Shown piece by piece: positions 44,370 to 58,700 of a stretch of DNA of 60,000 nucleotides (the first letter of the stretch is position 1; the number at the start of each line of letters is the position of its first letter). The stretch spans positions 8,398,953 to 8,458,952 of the forward strand of contig NC_088324.1 in the NCBI RefSeq assembly GCF_910592395.1. Reading direction: 5' to 3'. A program made the position numbers and the translations under genes. The stretch comes from Lineus longissimus. Lineage: Eukaryota > Nemertea > Pilidiophora > Heteronemertea > Lineidae. The notes beneath the pieces are model-generated. The model was not told the DNA's origin and searched no databases. It saw only the letters and a list, made by a program, of their open reading frames with translations.

Positions 44370-47300
44370 TTTATTTCAACTGCAGAAGTTGTTTGGTACA
44401 ATAATCATGATAATAAAAACAAGTCACATAATCTAACACAGTCAGAATCAAGAATCAAAGTTACATAAGCGATGAATTTCATAAGAGAAGCAGCAGTTAA
44501 AGTTTGACTTTTGTACAACATGAAAAATGGAAAACTACTTCTCAACAAATGAAAAGAATTCCTTTTTGCAACAAGATTTCATTGAATAATGCATGTCATA
44601 TATATTTGAAAGCCGCCCCACATTGGGCGCCTGACAATATCAGTGAATAGGCATCTCAAAACTGACAAATTTGTCACAGAATGAGTGCAGTTTAGAAATG
44701 ATAAAAAGGCCTGCTGGTGAGGATGTTCGACAGTTACATTTACAGAGGTCACAGCACATTCCAACAAACTTGATGCAAAAAGGACAAGGAAATGAAATAC
44801 TTTTGACAAATGACCTCGATTCGCTTCAAATTAGGTGGAATGATCAGAAAATGGTTACAATGGGCAACTTTAAACTTTAAACTAAAATCAGTATTAAGGG
44901 AGTGTCAGTACTTGCAAGCCCACTGCACTATTCGATAAATTCCAAGGAATTTGAAGCAAGATAATGAACTGGCCATATTGATGTGTAAACAGCCAGCTAG
45001 AAAACAGAAAACGATAGTCAGTGTTATATTTCTCCGTCCGTCTGCAAAAGGCTCTAGCCAACATGAAAACGTAAATAATGCAATAAACAACATGTCTTCG
45101 AGGCAAAAGAGAAATATAACACCGACTGCAGTTTTAACATGACTCTTTTAGAGTGACTATGGTGGCTCACAACAGTTTACTGCGATATCCTCTTGTGACA
45201 TGTTGATTTTTGCCAAACAAAACATAGCGGAAAGAAAGACACCTCCCCTAGTCACACAGAACAAAATGATAAGAAGTCCGATCTAAAATAGTATAAAATG
45301 TCATTTGCACCTCGACTGAAAACAGATTGACTCTGCCACTAAAGCGAACTAATTTTACAGGTGACAACCGCCTCGGGGCCAAGATGATGCATGTCAAGCG
45401 AAGGACCAGTTTAGCATAGTTAAAACAAGAAACGGCCCCCCGACGACGTTTAGAGATTTGCTATACGTTTAAGCTTTCACCAAGCATTGCAAAGTGGCCG
45501 ATCTGGTCAGTTTTTCTTTTCTATTTATCTGAAGAATTGCACACACACACACTGTTACAGATTTGGGGAAAAACCTTGATACCAAAATGTTGCTGACCTG
45601 GTCATTTATTTTCCTATCTAATTCTAATGCTCACACTGTCACAGATTAGGGACAATAGCGTAGCTACCCATACAACGAAAACAACAATTGGAAAAGTCAC
45701 CTAGAAAGTGTATTGTGAATCTCGTGCCTGTTATTAATTAACCCGAGACACGACTTTGAGGTCCCTGTCGATTCAAGTAGATGTAAAAAGTAATATCAAA
45801 GTCAACTGATAGCACTCACACGCACGTAGCAACGAAAACTTTCATGTTACTTTAATTTGAATCGTCCAGAGAGGCAAAGGGAGAATATTTACATACGGTA
45901 GTAATGACCCGACCATCGTCTTATTTGCTGATACAGAAGTTGAAAATGATGCAAAAGAAAATTCATTTCCAGTGGCTTCATTTACATAGAAATGCAACTT
46001 CTGCATGGACACTCAGGCAGATAATCGAATTGGTAGGCCTTTGAGAATAACTTCAGACAGAATTCAAATGCTATGACCTGAGCTCAGAACCTTCAGATTT
46101 TCAAAGTTTTAAAACTAATACACAAACAGACAAAGACAGAAACACTTTCTTGCTAATCAGTCAATGAGTGACAGCAAGAAGAAAGTCTATCATTTCTTGG
46201 AGACGGGGAGGGGAAATAGGGTACAACTGTTACTTTGACTTCGGGAATGTGTTCTGGTTGCGAGCTCAAATCATTGCACTTGGGACTAAGATGAAACAAA
46301 ATCCTCCACTCGAGAAAAGTCCATTAACTATCCGTGGCTCTGTACTTGATGATGCTGCTCCGCGACCGATGTCTATAGCCTGCTCGGGTCCAATTTGTAC
46401 ATAATAATATTTCAATATCGTATATAATACCAATAAATACCAGAGATTTAAGGCAGGGTCAAGTAGTAAGTTATACACCAATGATAGAACATGACAAGGG
46501 TGATAGTCACTACGATATATATATAAATTCAGGCGACATGAAATATATATAGTGGCCATGTGAGTTTCAGAACAACGATCGGCAAGGTTTCGAGTTTGCT
46601 TGGTACGCAGTATAACATTCAAACATATCAGAGGTTTGTGCCGTGGACAAGATGTAACATGAATAATAACAATACGAGAAGGAAAGTGTTTGTACGAAAT
46701 GTCAATAAAACAAAGGTAGCGGGCAAGGTTAGATGCTAACATGTGGTCGCCATGGTAACATGGAAAGCAACGAGGAGAGTGTTAATATCTCAAATAGAAA
46801 TCAACAGGCATGGAATAAGCGACATTTGATATGATCTCCCCAACACCGTGCAGTACACTTAACCTACCTGCTCCGGATGCCAAGCCGATAGCCAGCAGCC
46901 AAATAACCTCACATCACTCGATAGAACATGGATCAATTTCAAAATACAATAGGGTAGCAGCATAACTGAAATGTCTTCCTTCACACAGGCAACTTTCGTC
47001 ATTAATTTTCATTTTAAGTGAGTAGTTGTGTCACGAGGCCAGGGTATTGGATTTCGGTGTTGTTTAGTGTGTGTTTTGACTTCATTTTGATGCGTACCCT
47101 CGTGAAAACCAGCACAGCCTAGAGGGAATGCTGACACCCTATTGGGGGAACGGAAATACATGTAGAGGGCATTTTAAATAAACTTCAAGGGTAAACTAGA
47201 GACTCCCTCATCTCAAAATATCCCCTCCATCAAACAAGGATATTCAATGAATTAGTAATATTTTTTAATGACTACTGTTAACTTTTTTCTCTCGTCATCA

Positions 47301-50300
47301 CACTCATTTTCAAAACAGTTGAATCGGCTGAAGTGCGTCTTGATTGACAAATCAAGAAAGGACAGGGGGGTCTGGGATTTACTGAGGAACTAACCTACTG
47401 GTGGATTGGAAAGACAAATTGTTAGCCTAATAGTTTATGAATGTTCTATTCTAACATGCTAGATACAAGATCCAGGAAAAACAATTGACTTATTTTAGGA
47501 CATTACGAAATTGGCAAATATTTTCTAATCACGAGAATGCATGGGATTTCGTAAAACTTGTTGCCCTATATTTTTCGATCGACAATAACCAGCAGATTTC
47601 ATGCAACACGAGCAAAAAATAACATGACAAGAGATATTTTCAAACATTAATTTCAGCATAATGTATGATGGGGGGGTCAATGTCGTCATGGCAACATTCA
47701 CGCATGAACAGTTGACAAACAATCAAGTATCGGTAGATATCACAGGCAAATGAAAAATGTCAAAACATTGCAAAGAAAAGTGAGATAAGACAAGAAACGT
47801 AAAACTACAGAGTTAGGAAAAAGATGCAAGCAATTTAGAACGATATTGGCTCAATAGTGAGGGGAAGTGGCTCATGTGCTCTTGTCTCAATGCGAGGGAC
47901 AATCATATTTCACACAACATGATCAATTTGCAGGCAGTCAAGGTCACAAAGACACAAGAGGCAGGAACGTAAGGGAAAGTGGGACAATTATATCCCCTCT
48001 AGTGCAGAAACAGCTGGTAGTGCACATGCTATAACTGCACTTGGGCTTAATTGTACCACCTTACTTTACCTAACGGCCGGCTGAGAATTATTTACACAAT
48101 ATGGTATGATTCCAATGGTTTGAGGAGGACTCTTTGGAAAGTCCCGCTGCAATTTGTGAATTGGCCAGGAATAAGCCTAGTTTAAACTTATGCATTTCAA
48201 ATGTGTGTGTGTTGGGGGACCTTTTCCGAAGGAAGAAGCACGACTGAGACATAGTTTACAGAGGAACATTGCAATTTATATCATGGTATACTGTAGAGCA
48301 AAATGAAATGATATATCGAGCATTAATGTATGGCCGGACAATGCAGTTCAATATATGCAATGATAAAAAATATGCATTCATTCACCAAATATTTCATAGC
48401 AATATTGTGGATTAGTAAAATTCAACATTTAAACATCATTTACGAAAGCAAATGGCATCAAAATATGTATTGCAGATATAGAACAGGTCAATAGCATTGA
48501 TATTATTCAGTTATGAAATTCATGATATCAAATGCGCAAATGTTTGTGAAAGACAAAATAATTCATACGATATATAGAGGATGCGTATTTAAAGGGAAGA
48601 GAACATGTTATTGTAATGTTATTCAAGATAAACAATAGCAGATTGTGCAGAAAAGTTCTAGATAAATACTACACGATATATCATAACGACTATCAATGCA
48701 TTCAAGAATATGAAAAGTGGAATGCGCTGGAATTTAAAATTGGAATCCACAGAATGGGTGCTTAGATCGCACAAGACAACCCTGGAAATTCCAGTGCAGG
48801 AAATTTGAAATATTTTTCCAGTTAATCAAGAAAAATACACATAAAATTTGTTTAGCTGTTGTGTTGTCCAAATTAGCATGAGAATTTAATAGAACGGCCT
48901 AATATTTGAAATTGATTTTTTTTAAAGGAACATTTTTGGTATTTATTTGTAATGTCAAAATGTGGTGCAATGAATATTCCAGATTTCACGACTGGAATTT
49001 ACCAGGGGGGTCTCCAAATTCAAGGAAATTGCTAGAAGTTCTATCCTCCCGGTTTCCTCAAATCCTCCTCCCTGTTGCCAAGGCGACTGAAACGTTCCTC
49101 CCTGCAAAACTAAGCCGGTGAGCACAACAAACATGGATTGTATCTCCACCACGATAGATAGGCAAGGCGAATAGTACGGTTGATGTTAAAACGTGCATGC
49201 GGTTTTAGTCGCTGGAGCACTCGCAAGGGCACTTGTCAACTTACACGTTTGGTTTTTTTCAGAGCAACTTTCCGCCACTTTTTAACGCTAGCAGGGGCTC
49301 TGCTGCTTAACCACAGGTATGAGATCTGCACGCAATGTGTATGAGAGCTGTTCTTCTGCAATAATGCGCGAACACTACTGCATATTGTAATGCATGCATT
49401 TCTCATCTGATGACCTCTAAAAATATCATTTTAACACAAAAACTGCTGGGAAGAATTCCAGATTCAAATCCTGCCCTGCACATGTTTTTCCAGTTTAGTT
49501 TTACCAATGTGGTTGGGCCTTAGTACGTAATGTAACCAGCCCTTGCGAGTGCCCAGCTTCACCCTATTCAGAAAGCCAGGCATAATATACAGGTTAGCAT
49601 TTCATAGTGAAATAAGTGAGACGATAAGATACTACTACAGAAATCAATCGCGGGAACCAAACACAATCGAAATATGTTATAACTGCCACCTATTGGTACT
49701 CACGCAAACAAAAATGACATTATCGTATGATTCGATTGCACTTCATAAAAGCTCAAATTGCTCCTGCTGCCTGATGTTGTAGGTAAATCTTTGTGACTAC
49801 TTCAATGGCCCAACGAAACCTTTGTTGAAGTGATAAGTGGCAAAAAAATTCGGTTTATATGATAGGTTGAAATCAGAATAACAGGACTTATTTTCACAAA
49901 GCGTTTTTGCCCTTCACCCCCTCGCGACAAGGTCTCGATTTACCTCCAGTTAATCAGTTTATTCGGAATCTTCCCTTTAATCCATTGTAAAGATTTCATT
50001 GGATAACCTTTGTTCAGAAATGAAGGATACGATTCCGATGCAGTACAGCAACATATACCATTATCACTAATCAATCTTGAATACTGCAGGTTAAAGTACC
50101 GCACGAGGTGAAAGATATCCAGGATCTCTGGGAAAACAAGCGAGATGGCAGTGATGGAATAAAGGTCAACTATCAACAACAGAAACTGCACGAATGTGAT
50201 TTAGTCGTAAATACAAACAGGCTTAACAGGTTATCGAAGGAATAAACAGAAATAAAAGACGTACGTTCATATCATAAAATGTACCAAGCAAACGAACCGT

Positions 50301-50973
50301 TAACGGCCGAAACCTTGCACCATTATTATGTACAATGCGACACACACTGGGTCAAAGGTCATACAGGTGGCTGTAACCGTGGTTACAATGGGTCAAAGTT
50401 GAATGGTCACAACATCTTATCTTCAGAGCTTCACCTGTAGAATAGACAAAAGCAAAATATCGACTGAAGACCGCGGAGAAAACTTGAATCTCTGAAACGG
50501 AATTGTGCATTAATAGACATGCATTTCATAATTATAATCAGGACACCATTTCGTCTTGTTGACTGGGTACTTACCCCCATTTGCCTAAGGCTGAGATACT
50601 TACCGCCGAAGTGAGACATGACGGTACAACCCTCGCCAACCCTTCCTCTCACCACTGCCGACGCCCACTCTCGATCTGGCTGACCGCCAAGTTTCAGCTA
50701 GCTTATTTCATTGCATAATAACAAAATGCAACACAGCCAAAAAATTCAACAATTGCATTGCAAGATCAGAACAAGGTGAAATATACTGGATGAATATGAT
50801 AACACAGCATGAGAAAAATATCACCGGAGAATAATAGTAATATCACCAAGTTCATACAATGATAAAATAGAGTTGCATGGATAATAATAGCACCAATTCA
50901 AATGATAATAATACCGGGTAAGTGGCATCAAATAATATAAGTTGGGCGATTATCACAATGAAATACCTTGGGT
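44370..50973 (-). other. Possible long 3' UTR of the FUBP-type gene
   Basis: AT-rich, without credible exons, directly downstream of the FUBP stop codon at 50974. Minus-strand AATAAA motifs occur at several places, including one at 44370-44375 close to the facing gene. KH-domain regulators often have long 3' UTRs, but how much of this is transcribed cannot be told from sequence. A nested MITE-like pair of inverted repeats lies at 49212-49556. Confidence 0.3.
49212..49556. mobile_element. Probable MITE, about 345 bp
   Basis: GCACTCGCAAGGGC near 49217 is repeated inverted near 49540 (GCCCTTGCGAGTGC), with CTGG-like bases outside each. No coding capacity and no certain target duplication. Confidence 0.5.
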
Positions 50974-53900
50974 TTATTGTCCGTACTGTCCATACTGCCC
51001 ATACTGCTGGCCCCCATGTCCACCATACTGTCCTTGGCTCTGCTGTTGTGAGTTATAACCAGGGTAACTCGTGTACTGCTGTTGCTGGCCGTACTGACTC
51101 GGTGCCGACTGTTGTGGGGGGTTGCCAGGCTGGCCCTGCATGGCACCGGCTGACTGGGGGTTGGGCTGCTGTGGGGCTCCGGCTGAAGGCGCGCCACCCA
51201 TCGGTCCTGATGGGCAACCACCGGTCTGGGCTTGTTGTAAGATCTGGTCGATGTACGGACCCCAGCCTTGTACTTTGTAGTATTCGGCCCAAGCAGCACT
51301 GTAGTCTCGCTGCCCTGTGACAGGGTTGAACGCTGCAAGGCGTAAAGATCTTAATGATTAGTTGAATAAAGGTTTTCATTGATAATACTGTTAATAAACG
51401 GGCAAGCTTTTGTAGCCATTTCATTCAATGCATTTCGGCCTACATTTGATTTAAATAGCATTCTAACAAACGGGACAATAGTCATTTCAATGAGATTTTC
51501 CTTTTGCGGCCTTACTTTTTCAGGGTTATTTGCCAATACAAAAAATAGAAGGCATCTAACTATTTCTTGGTTTACAGCATATTCACACTGTCCAACAACA
51601 ATGAACACACAACAGACGACATCAAATTTGTTTCTGAATTTAGATAATCAGAGCGATCGTGCTGGCTATTCCATTGAGAACAGGAAGGTTCCAAGTAGTC
51701 ACACATTGCATACAGCCAGAAGTAATTTGATTCCATGGAGTGACCTCCCAAAATCATCAAAACTTATATTTGGATAAGGCAGAGGAGGACGGGGTTTGCA
51801 TTCAGCCGCTCCGAGCACAGACTTTGAACGATCCAAAGTGTTCGCAAGCAGAAAGGAATAACCGAACTGCAAGTAGTGTCTGCAGGACAAGGATAGGGCT
51901 CGGAGGAACTTTTCCAAATATATTATTCTCACATCGATCCGCCGAGTTTTTTTTCCACTCACATGGTTCAACCACTGGCATGCTTCCGCTGCTTGGTGGT
52001 TGTTGTTGTTGTTGCTGTGGTGGCTGTTGAGGAGGTTGCTGCTGTTGTGGTTGTCCCCAGTTTGAACCACCTCCACCTCCACCACCACTGCCGCCACCAC
52101 CCCCGCCGTAGGCGTTCTGCCACCCTTGGGGTTGGTTATAGCTGGATGGATGTGGCGGCTGTTGTTGTTGTTGTTGCTGACTGAAATGCAAAAATGGAAA
52201 TTGCAACATATGGACTGAAACTAATTGCAAATGACTGAATCCAACTAGAACTGAGAATTCACAGCTCAAGAAAGACCCATTTTGATTTATATTCTTTTTC
52301 TGTCCTGAAGTGCCTCTCACTGCAGAGAAGCTCAGATCCCACAGCAGACGACTTCTATTCACCCCATGGCAAAGACGACGAGTTTATTCATCGAGGGTAA
52401 ATAGGAAGCAAGTTATGGCCATTTACATGCATTGGCGACCATCCTCATCCCATTCTGCCCATGACTAGCGATGTCAACCCAAATTTTTCTACTTCAGTGG
52501 TCTCCTCCTAGGCCTAGGACCAAGAGTCAAATGTTTGGACATGTGATTGCACACAGGGCCCCACTCAGCCCCCTGACTACATGAGATTAACTGAGACTTA
52601 TTATTAGGAAAACTCCGTACAAACTTACCCGTGACCATGGCCATGATTTCCCATATTCTCATAACCACCAGGGGGACCACCTGGGCCTCCAGGTCCACCC
52701 ATGCCTGGACTACCATCCATACTAGGGCCACCAGGACCTCCAGGCGGACCACCAGAAGGCATTGGAGGAGGATCCTACAATAGAAAGGCTTAGTTCAAAA
52801 TCAATTTATGAATATATGTGTCAAATTGGCAAGTGACAGCTTTTACTGGCATCTGGAGGACACCAGCTACACAAATCCCAATCCCAATCGAAACTAAAAA
52901 TACTTACAATGTTAGCTTTCCGACAAATCTCAAGGATTGCTTTCTGGATCTGATGTGACTGACCACGAATAACGAACGCCTTAGTATGAGCACCAGGCGG
53001 ACAATTTTTCTGCAATTCCACGTGTGCTCCACATGCTGAAATAATATTTCGAATATTTTCTCCGCCCTTTCCAATAACTAAACCACACTTCTCGCCAGGT
53101 ACATGAAAGTGGTGTTCTTCTTCGTCGCAGCCGTTCCCTGATCCGCCGCGCCGATTGCCATCATGGAAATGTCCCATTCCTCCGCCGCCTCCGTGGTTGT
53201 CCCTGCCACCACCTCGGCGATTCTCAGACTGTTCGTGGAAAAGATAAAGCAATGTGATTATAATGCCAGCGACTTGCCACAACAGGGTTAATGAAATGGC
53301 CAGGGCCATTGTGCTCACCTCATGTGGAGGAAAGATGGATAAAGAGCATGGTCTTGTGTCATGTAGTGTTAGGTTTGATGTAGGTCCAAGCAATTACAAT
53401 TTCCCCAAAATGGCCAATTTACAGTACATTCGACCTCTGTGACCTTGAAAAGTAGGTCAAATCAAAGAAAACCCGGGTGACACATTGAATGGTTGTTAAA
53501 ATTAGATGTACCTATGATATAAAATTGGTGCCAATCGGGCAAGTCATTACTAGGAATAATGGCATTTTGAAGAATTTAGGATTTGGCCCCCTCCCTGGAG
53601 GCCAAACGGCAAATCAGATCGCACCAAACTTCGGTACCTGAGATCACCTGACCAAGGGGTACATGTGTACTTAATTTGTGATCAATAGTCATTGCAGTTA
53701 AGAAACGTGCCATAGTTACGGCCTGACGGCGAATTTACGCCATTTGACCTCTGTGACCTTGACAAGAAGGTCAAATTAAAAACCTGTGTGACATATACTG
53801 TATGGTGGTTAGATGTACCCATGATATCAAATTGGTGGCAATCGGGCAAGAAGTTAAGGAATAATCACATTTTTAAGGTTTTTGGATTTTGCCCCCTGGT

Positions 53901-55751
53901 GGTCAAGTGGTGAATCATATTGGACCAAACTTCGGTCCCTGAGATCACCTGACTAAGGGGTAAATGTGTACCAAATTTGGTATCAATAGTCATTGCAGTT
54001 TAGAAACGTGCCATCGTTACATCCTAACGGCCAATTTACACCATTTGACCTCTGTGACCTTGAAAAGGAGGTCAAATCAAAAACCCGGAGGATATATGAT
54101 GCACCTTTGCTAGAAGAACCTACCATATTTTTTTCAAAATTTCCCGACTACTATTAAGGGAGATATTGCATATTTTCACTTTTAACGTTTGGCCCCCTGG
54201 TGGCCAAACCATGAAACGAATCGGACCGAAACTTGGTCTCCCAGGTGTCAATACATAAGGGTACATGTGTACCAAGTTTCAACTCAATAGCTCTAACAGT
54301 TACGAAACGTGCCCTGCTAACGGACGACGGACGACGACGACGACGACGACGGACGCCACGGTATGGGATAAGCTCACCTCTGCTAAGAGGTGAGCTAAAA
54401 ATGGGACATTGATAAACAACAAGGGCTTTCCAACTACTGTAAGCAGCTTGGTGCAAACAAATTACCACCTATTTTTGGGGACATGTCTCTCCGCTGTTCA
54501 ACTAAATTAAGGGATATTTTGCCGAGGCAAACTGTTCAAGTCATTCCGAATGTATCAAGAGAGATACATGTCTATGTTGTAATCATTTGGTGTATGGCTG
54601 GGCAGACGTTTCAATCAACACTGGTGATATTTCACTTTACCCTTAACTCACAAGCGAGGAAATAGCTTAAGCCCCCAAGACCCACACTTCCATTAGAATG
54701 CAGGCCCACTCTGACTAAAATGAAATGGCCAGGGCCATTGTGCTCACCTCATGTGGTGGAAAGATGGATAAAGAGCATGGTATTGTGTCATGTAGTGTTA
54801 GGTTTGATGTAGGTCCAAGCAATTACAATTTCCCCAAAATGGCCAATTTACAGTACATTCGACCTCTGTGACCTTGAAAAGTAGGTCAAATCAAAGAAGA
54901 CCCGGGTGACACACTGAATGGTTGTTAGAATTAGATGTACCTATGATATAAAATTGGTGCCAATCGGGCAAGTCATTACTAGGAATAATGGCATTTTGAA
55001 GAATTTAGGATTTGGCCCCCTCCCTGGAGGCCAAACGGCAAATCAGATCGCACCAAACTTCGGTACCTGAGATCACCTGACCAAGGGGTACATGTGTACT
55101 TAATTTGTGATCAATAGTCATTGCAGTTAAGAAACGTGCCATAGTTACGGCCTGACGGCGAATTTACGCCATTTGACCTCTGTGACCTTGACAAGAAGGT
55201 CAAATTAAAAACCTGTGTCACATATACTGTATGGTGGTTAGATGTACCCATGATATCAAATTGGTGGCAATCGGGCAAGAAGTTAAGGAATAATCACATT
55301 TTTAAGGTTTTTGGATTTTGCCCCCTGGTGGTCAAGTGGTGAATCAAACTGGACCAAACTTCGGTCCCTGAGATCACCTGACTAAGGGGTAAATGTGTAC
55401 CAAATTTGGTATCAATAGTCATTGCAGTTTAGAAACGTGCCATCGTTACATCCTAACGGCCAATTTACACCATTTGACCTCTGTGACCTTGAAAAGGAGG
55501 TCAAATCAAAAACCCGGAGGATATATGATGCACCTTTGCTAGAAGTACCTACCATATTTTTTTCAAAATTTCCTGACTACTATTAAAGGAGATATTGCAT
55601 ATTTTCACTTTTAACGTTTGGCCCCCTGGTGGCCAAACCATGAAACGAATCGGACCGAAACTTGGTCTCTAAGGTGTCATTACATAAGGGTACATGTGTA
55701 CCAAGTTTCAACTCAATAGCTCTAACAGTTACGAAACGTGCCCTGCTAACG

Positions 55752-55789
<38 letters not shown>

Positions 55790-58700
55790 ACGACGGACGC
55801 CACGGTATGGGATAAGCTCACCTCTGCTAAGAGGTGAGCTAACCAGTCAGTCGGACCCCATAGATAAGTAAAGAGATTTTACACGTACATCCCTAATAGT
55901 GTCGTAGATTTTTTCAATGGCTGCCTTCACAGATTCAGGGGAGCCGCTTATATGACAAGCCCGTTCGTGACACGTGTGATCGTCCTGGTCATCCTTCTGG
56001 AACTGAACCCTCGTGCCGGTGGCAGCCTGGATCTCCTTTATCGTCTCTCCGCCACGTCCGATCACATGACCGACGACGCCTTTTGGAATTTTAATCTGAA
56101 AGAGTTTTGAATTCATGGTGAGTATATCGATAGGTCCGTTTCCAACTGAAACTACATGTACAGCACCGGTAACACAATTTGGGCGTTGACAAGGAAAATT
56201 TGGTATCATTTCAGAATATTCGCAGATCAAATTTTCTCAAAAGATGTTTGAGATGTCATGTTTTTCAGACCTTTATTGTGAAAGTATTTCAGAGAATTTC
56301 TACTTTTTGCATCTCCTTTGTTACCATTTTTTATGTGAGTAAGGATTTTAAGAGTATTCCACTCACCACGTCCTTTTTGTGTGCTTTACCACCATCGCCT
56401 CTTCCCCCGTAGTCATTTCCATTCCCACCGCCGAACATGCCCGACTGCATGCTCTGGAACACGTCCGGAATCCGATGAATGCCGCCAGACTGAAATGTGA
56501 ACAAGGTTAGGTTGTAGGTCTAACTCTTCTGCCACCAGGCATGACTAATAACTGTCTAAAATAGAACAAGACCAAAGCCATCCACAGACACACCTTCGAC
56601 ATGACACCAGCCGCTCGTGTTTAAGGGAGTTTAAGGGCTCAAGGTCGAAGACTGTCACTTCGACTGGTCGATATGTTGGACAAAGTGTGACAGTTTTCTT
56701 GCTGATGGCATCCATTTTATCTTGGGCTACCCCCGTCGTTCGTCTGCGAAGAACAGTCAATGTGTCGCTTCAGAACAAAGTAGGAATGGACAACCTCGTC
56801 ACAGTCATGTGACAACAAAATGGCCGGTAATTTTGTAAACAATAGCACAGGGATTGAGAAAATTGACAGCATGCTGCATTTAATGAATACACAGGCAATC
56901 TATGCAAATCAATCACCTTTGAAGACATATGTCCCTCCATGTCATCGTTCCGTCTACCCATATCCGGAATCTAGTTGGGAAAAAAGATCATTTCTTCGAC
57001 ATGTATGATTAACAGTTTTGAAGCTAAATTTCAACATTTTTGATTTTGAATTTATGAATTGTGTCATTGTCTAATGATTTGCTTACGAGACGAGTTCTTG
57101 ACATTTTGGTAATGCAGAGGGACATTTCAGTTGCATGTGTCTTCCAGTTTCTTGTCTTCTCCCACCATGTGCTAATGTTTACAAAACTCGGCCGTCTGCC
57201 TTGTCGAAGTTCTGACATGGTTATCACAACTTCTTCAGGATATCAAATTTCTCGGCCAATGTAGCGAGCAAATATCACTCTTTATTTGAGCAATGGACAA
57301 GTTCGGAAACAGGGCTGTGAAACTTCGCAATGAAAATTCTGCTGGGTTATTTTCTCCGAAATTGCTGCAAGTGACAAAGACAGCTGCTATAATGGCTCTC
57401 CGCAGCCTGATTAAGTAATCTACAGCAATTGCCATCGAGAAATGTCGGCCCCATAAAGACTTGTGCATCATACAACAAATGTACTTACCTCACTTTCCTT
57501 CTGTTCTAACAGCTCGGAGACTGCCTGTTGTGCTTTTAGGCACCTAGTTTTCTCTCCTGTTATTCGTAAAGGTTTCGGAACATTCGTTTGATCTTTGCTA
57601 TCTTGGATCATCACCATACGGACAAGATGGTTGGCCTAGGGAAATAAAATCGAGCACACATGTTTGAAATTGAATGGAGAAAAATCGAGCACATATATAT
57701 TTAATGTTTGCATGAGAAATACATGGGTGTCAACAGACCAGGTATGAACGACACGCATTTCTTTTTATTGTTTTGAACAAATGCATCCCCCTCATTTAAT
57801 TTTTATTGTCCTTAGTTCTGGTTAATTCCCTGCACTGCGTAATCCTGGCTAGAACACTGGTATACAGTTTCTGCTACCACAAGCTACAGGGCTCGGAATT
57901 GAACAAAGCCCATCAAGACTATAAAGCTGTGATCGCCTTCCTCAATCGCCTTGCTGCATATATAAAACATCCTCTTACACTTTCAAACGAGGCAAAAATC
58001 GCTTTTGAAAGACCAGCAGAGCGGGACTCACCTGTAACTGCTTTATTGTTTCTCCCGATTTGCCGATGATGAGACCAACTTTTGTGCCGGGAATCATCAT
58101 TTCTATTTGAGTTTCATTTTCACCCACAGTGGCACCAGCGGAGCGGCCCGTTTCCACAATTTCTTGTATTAACTGTTTTGCTTTGCTGAAAGTAGAACAA
58201 ATAGAATCTTTTCCAAAAAAAATTGGTTTTAGGGTCTCCTTGAAGTTTCTGAGCAACATACATCTCTGTGGCAGATGACCAAGCAAGATCACAAAATGCA
58301 TCCTTTTCCTCCCTTTACACTTATCGCAACAATTGTTGATGGGCTTGGGATTCTCATTTGACAACTGAGAGAAGGCTGACATAAACACAGATTCCAGGGC
58401 AGAGTGCCCAGGATAACCAAATTATCAGACGGACAAGAAACTTCAGTAAATTCATGACATAGTGGTTGTCCTGGAGACAAGTAGACATATTTTCATTCAA
58501 CAATAAAATTTACTGCGCAGGACAACCAGACATATTGCAGGACTTGCCCTTCTGGCAATTGCACAGACCAACTAAAATCGACCACTGCAGCCGTGCAGGG
58601 CCATTCCCCTATGTGCAGTTGGAATTTTTCTATCAAATGTTCTATGACAAAAGCCATTAAAATGGGAGATTTAGAAATGTTTTGCAGTGCTTGTATACCT

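Noticed and set aside
49441-49500. tRNA T-arm-like GATTCAAATCCTGCC
   Set aside because: No matching acceptor, D or anticodon arms could be folded around it.
51802-52362. Plus-strand and extended frames across the Gln/Gly-rich FUBP exon
   Set aside because: Shadows of the real exon 51963-52180; extensions run past its splice sites.
54154-54468. Arg-rich minus-strand frame, also present at 40144-40491
   Set aside because: It lies across the GAC microsatellite and end of the 1.1-kb element; it is similar only because the copies are nearly identical, and the copy 3 frame is not retained.
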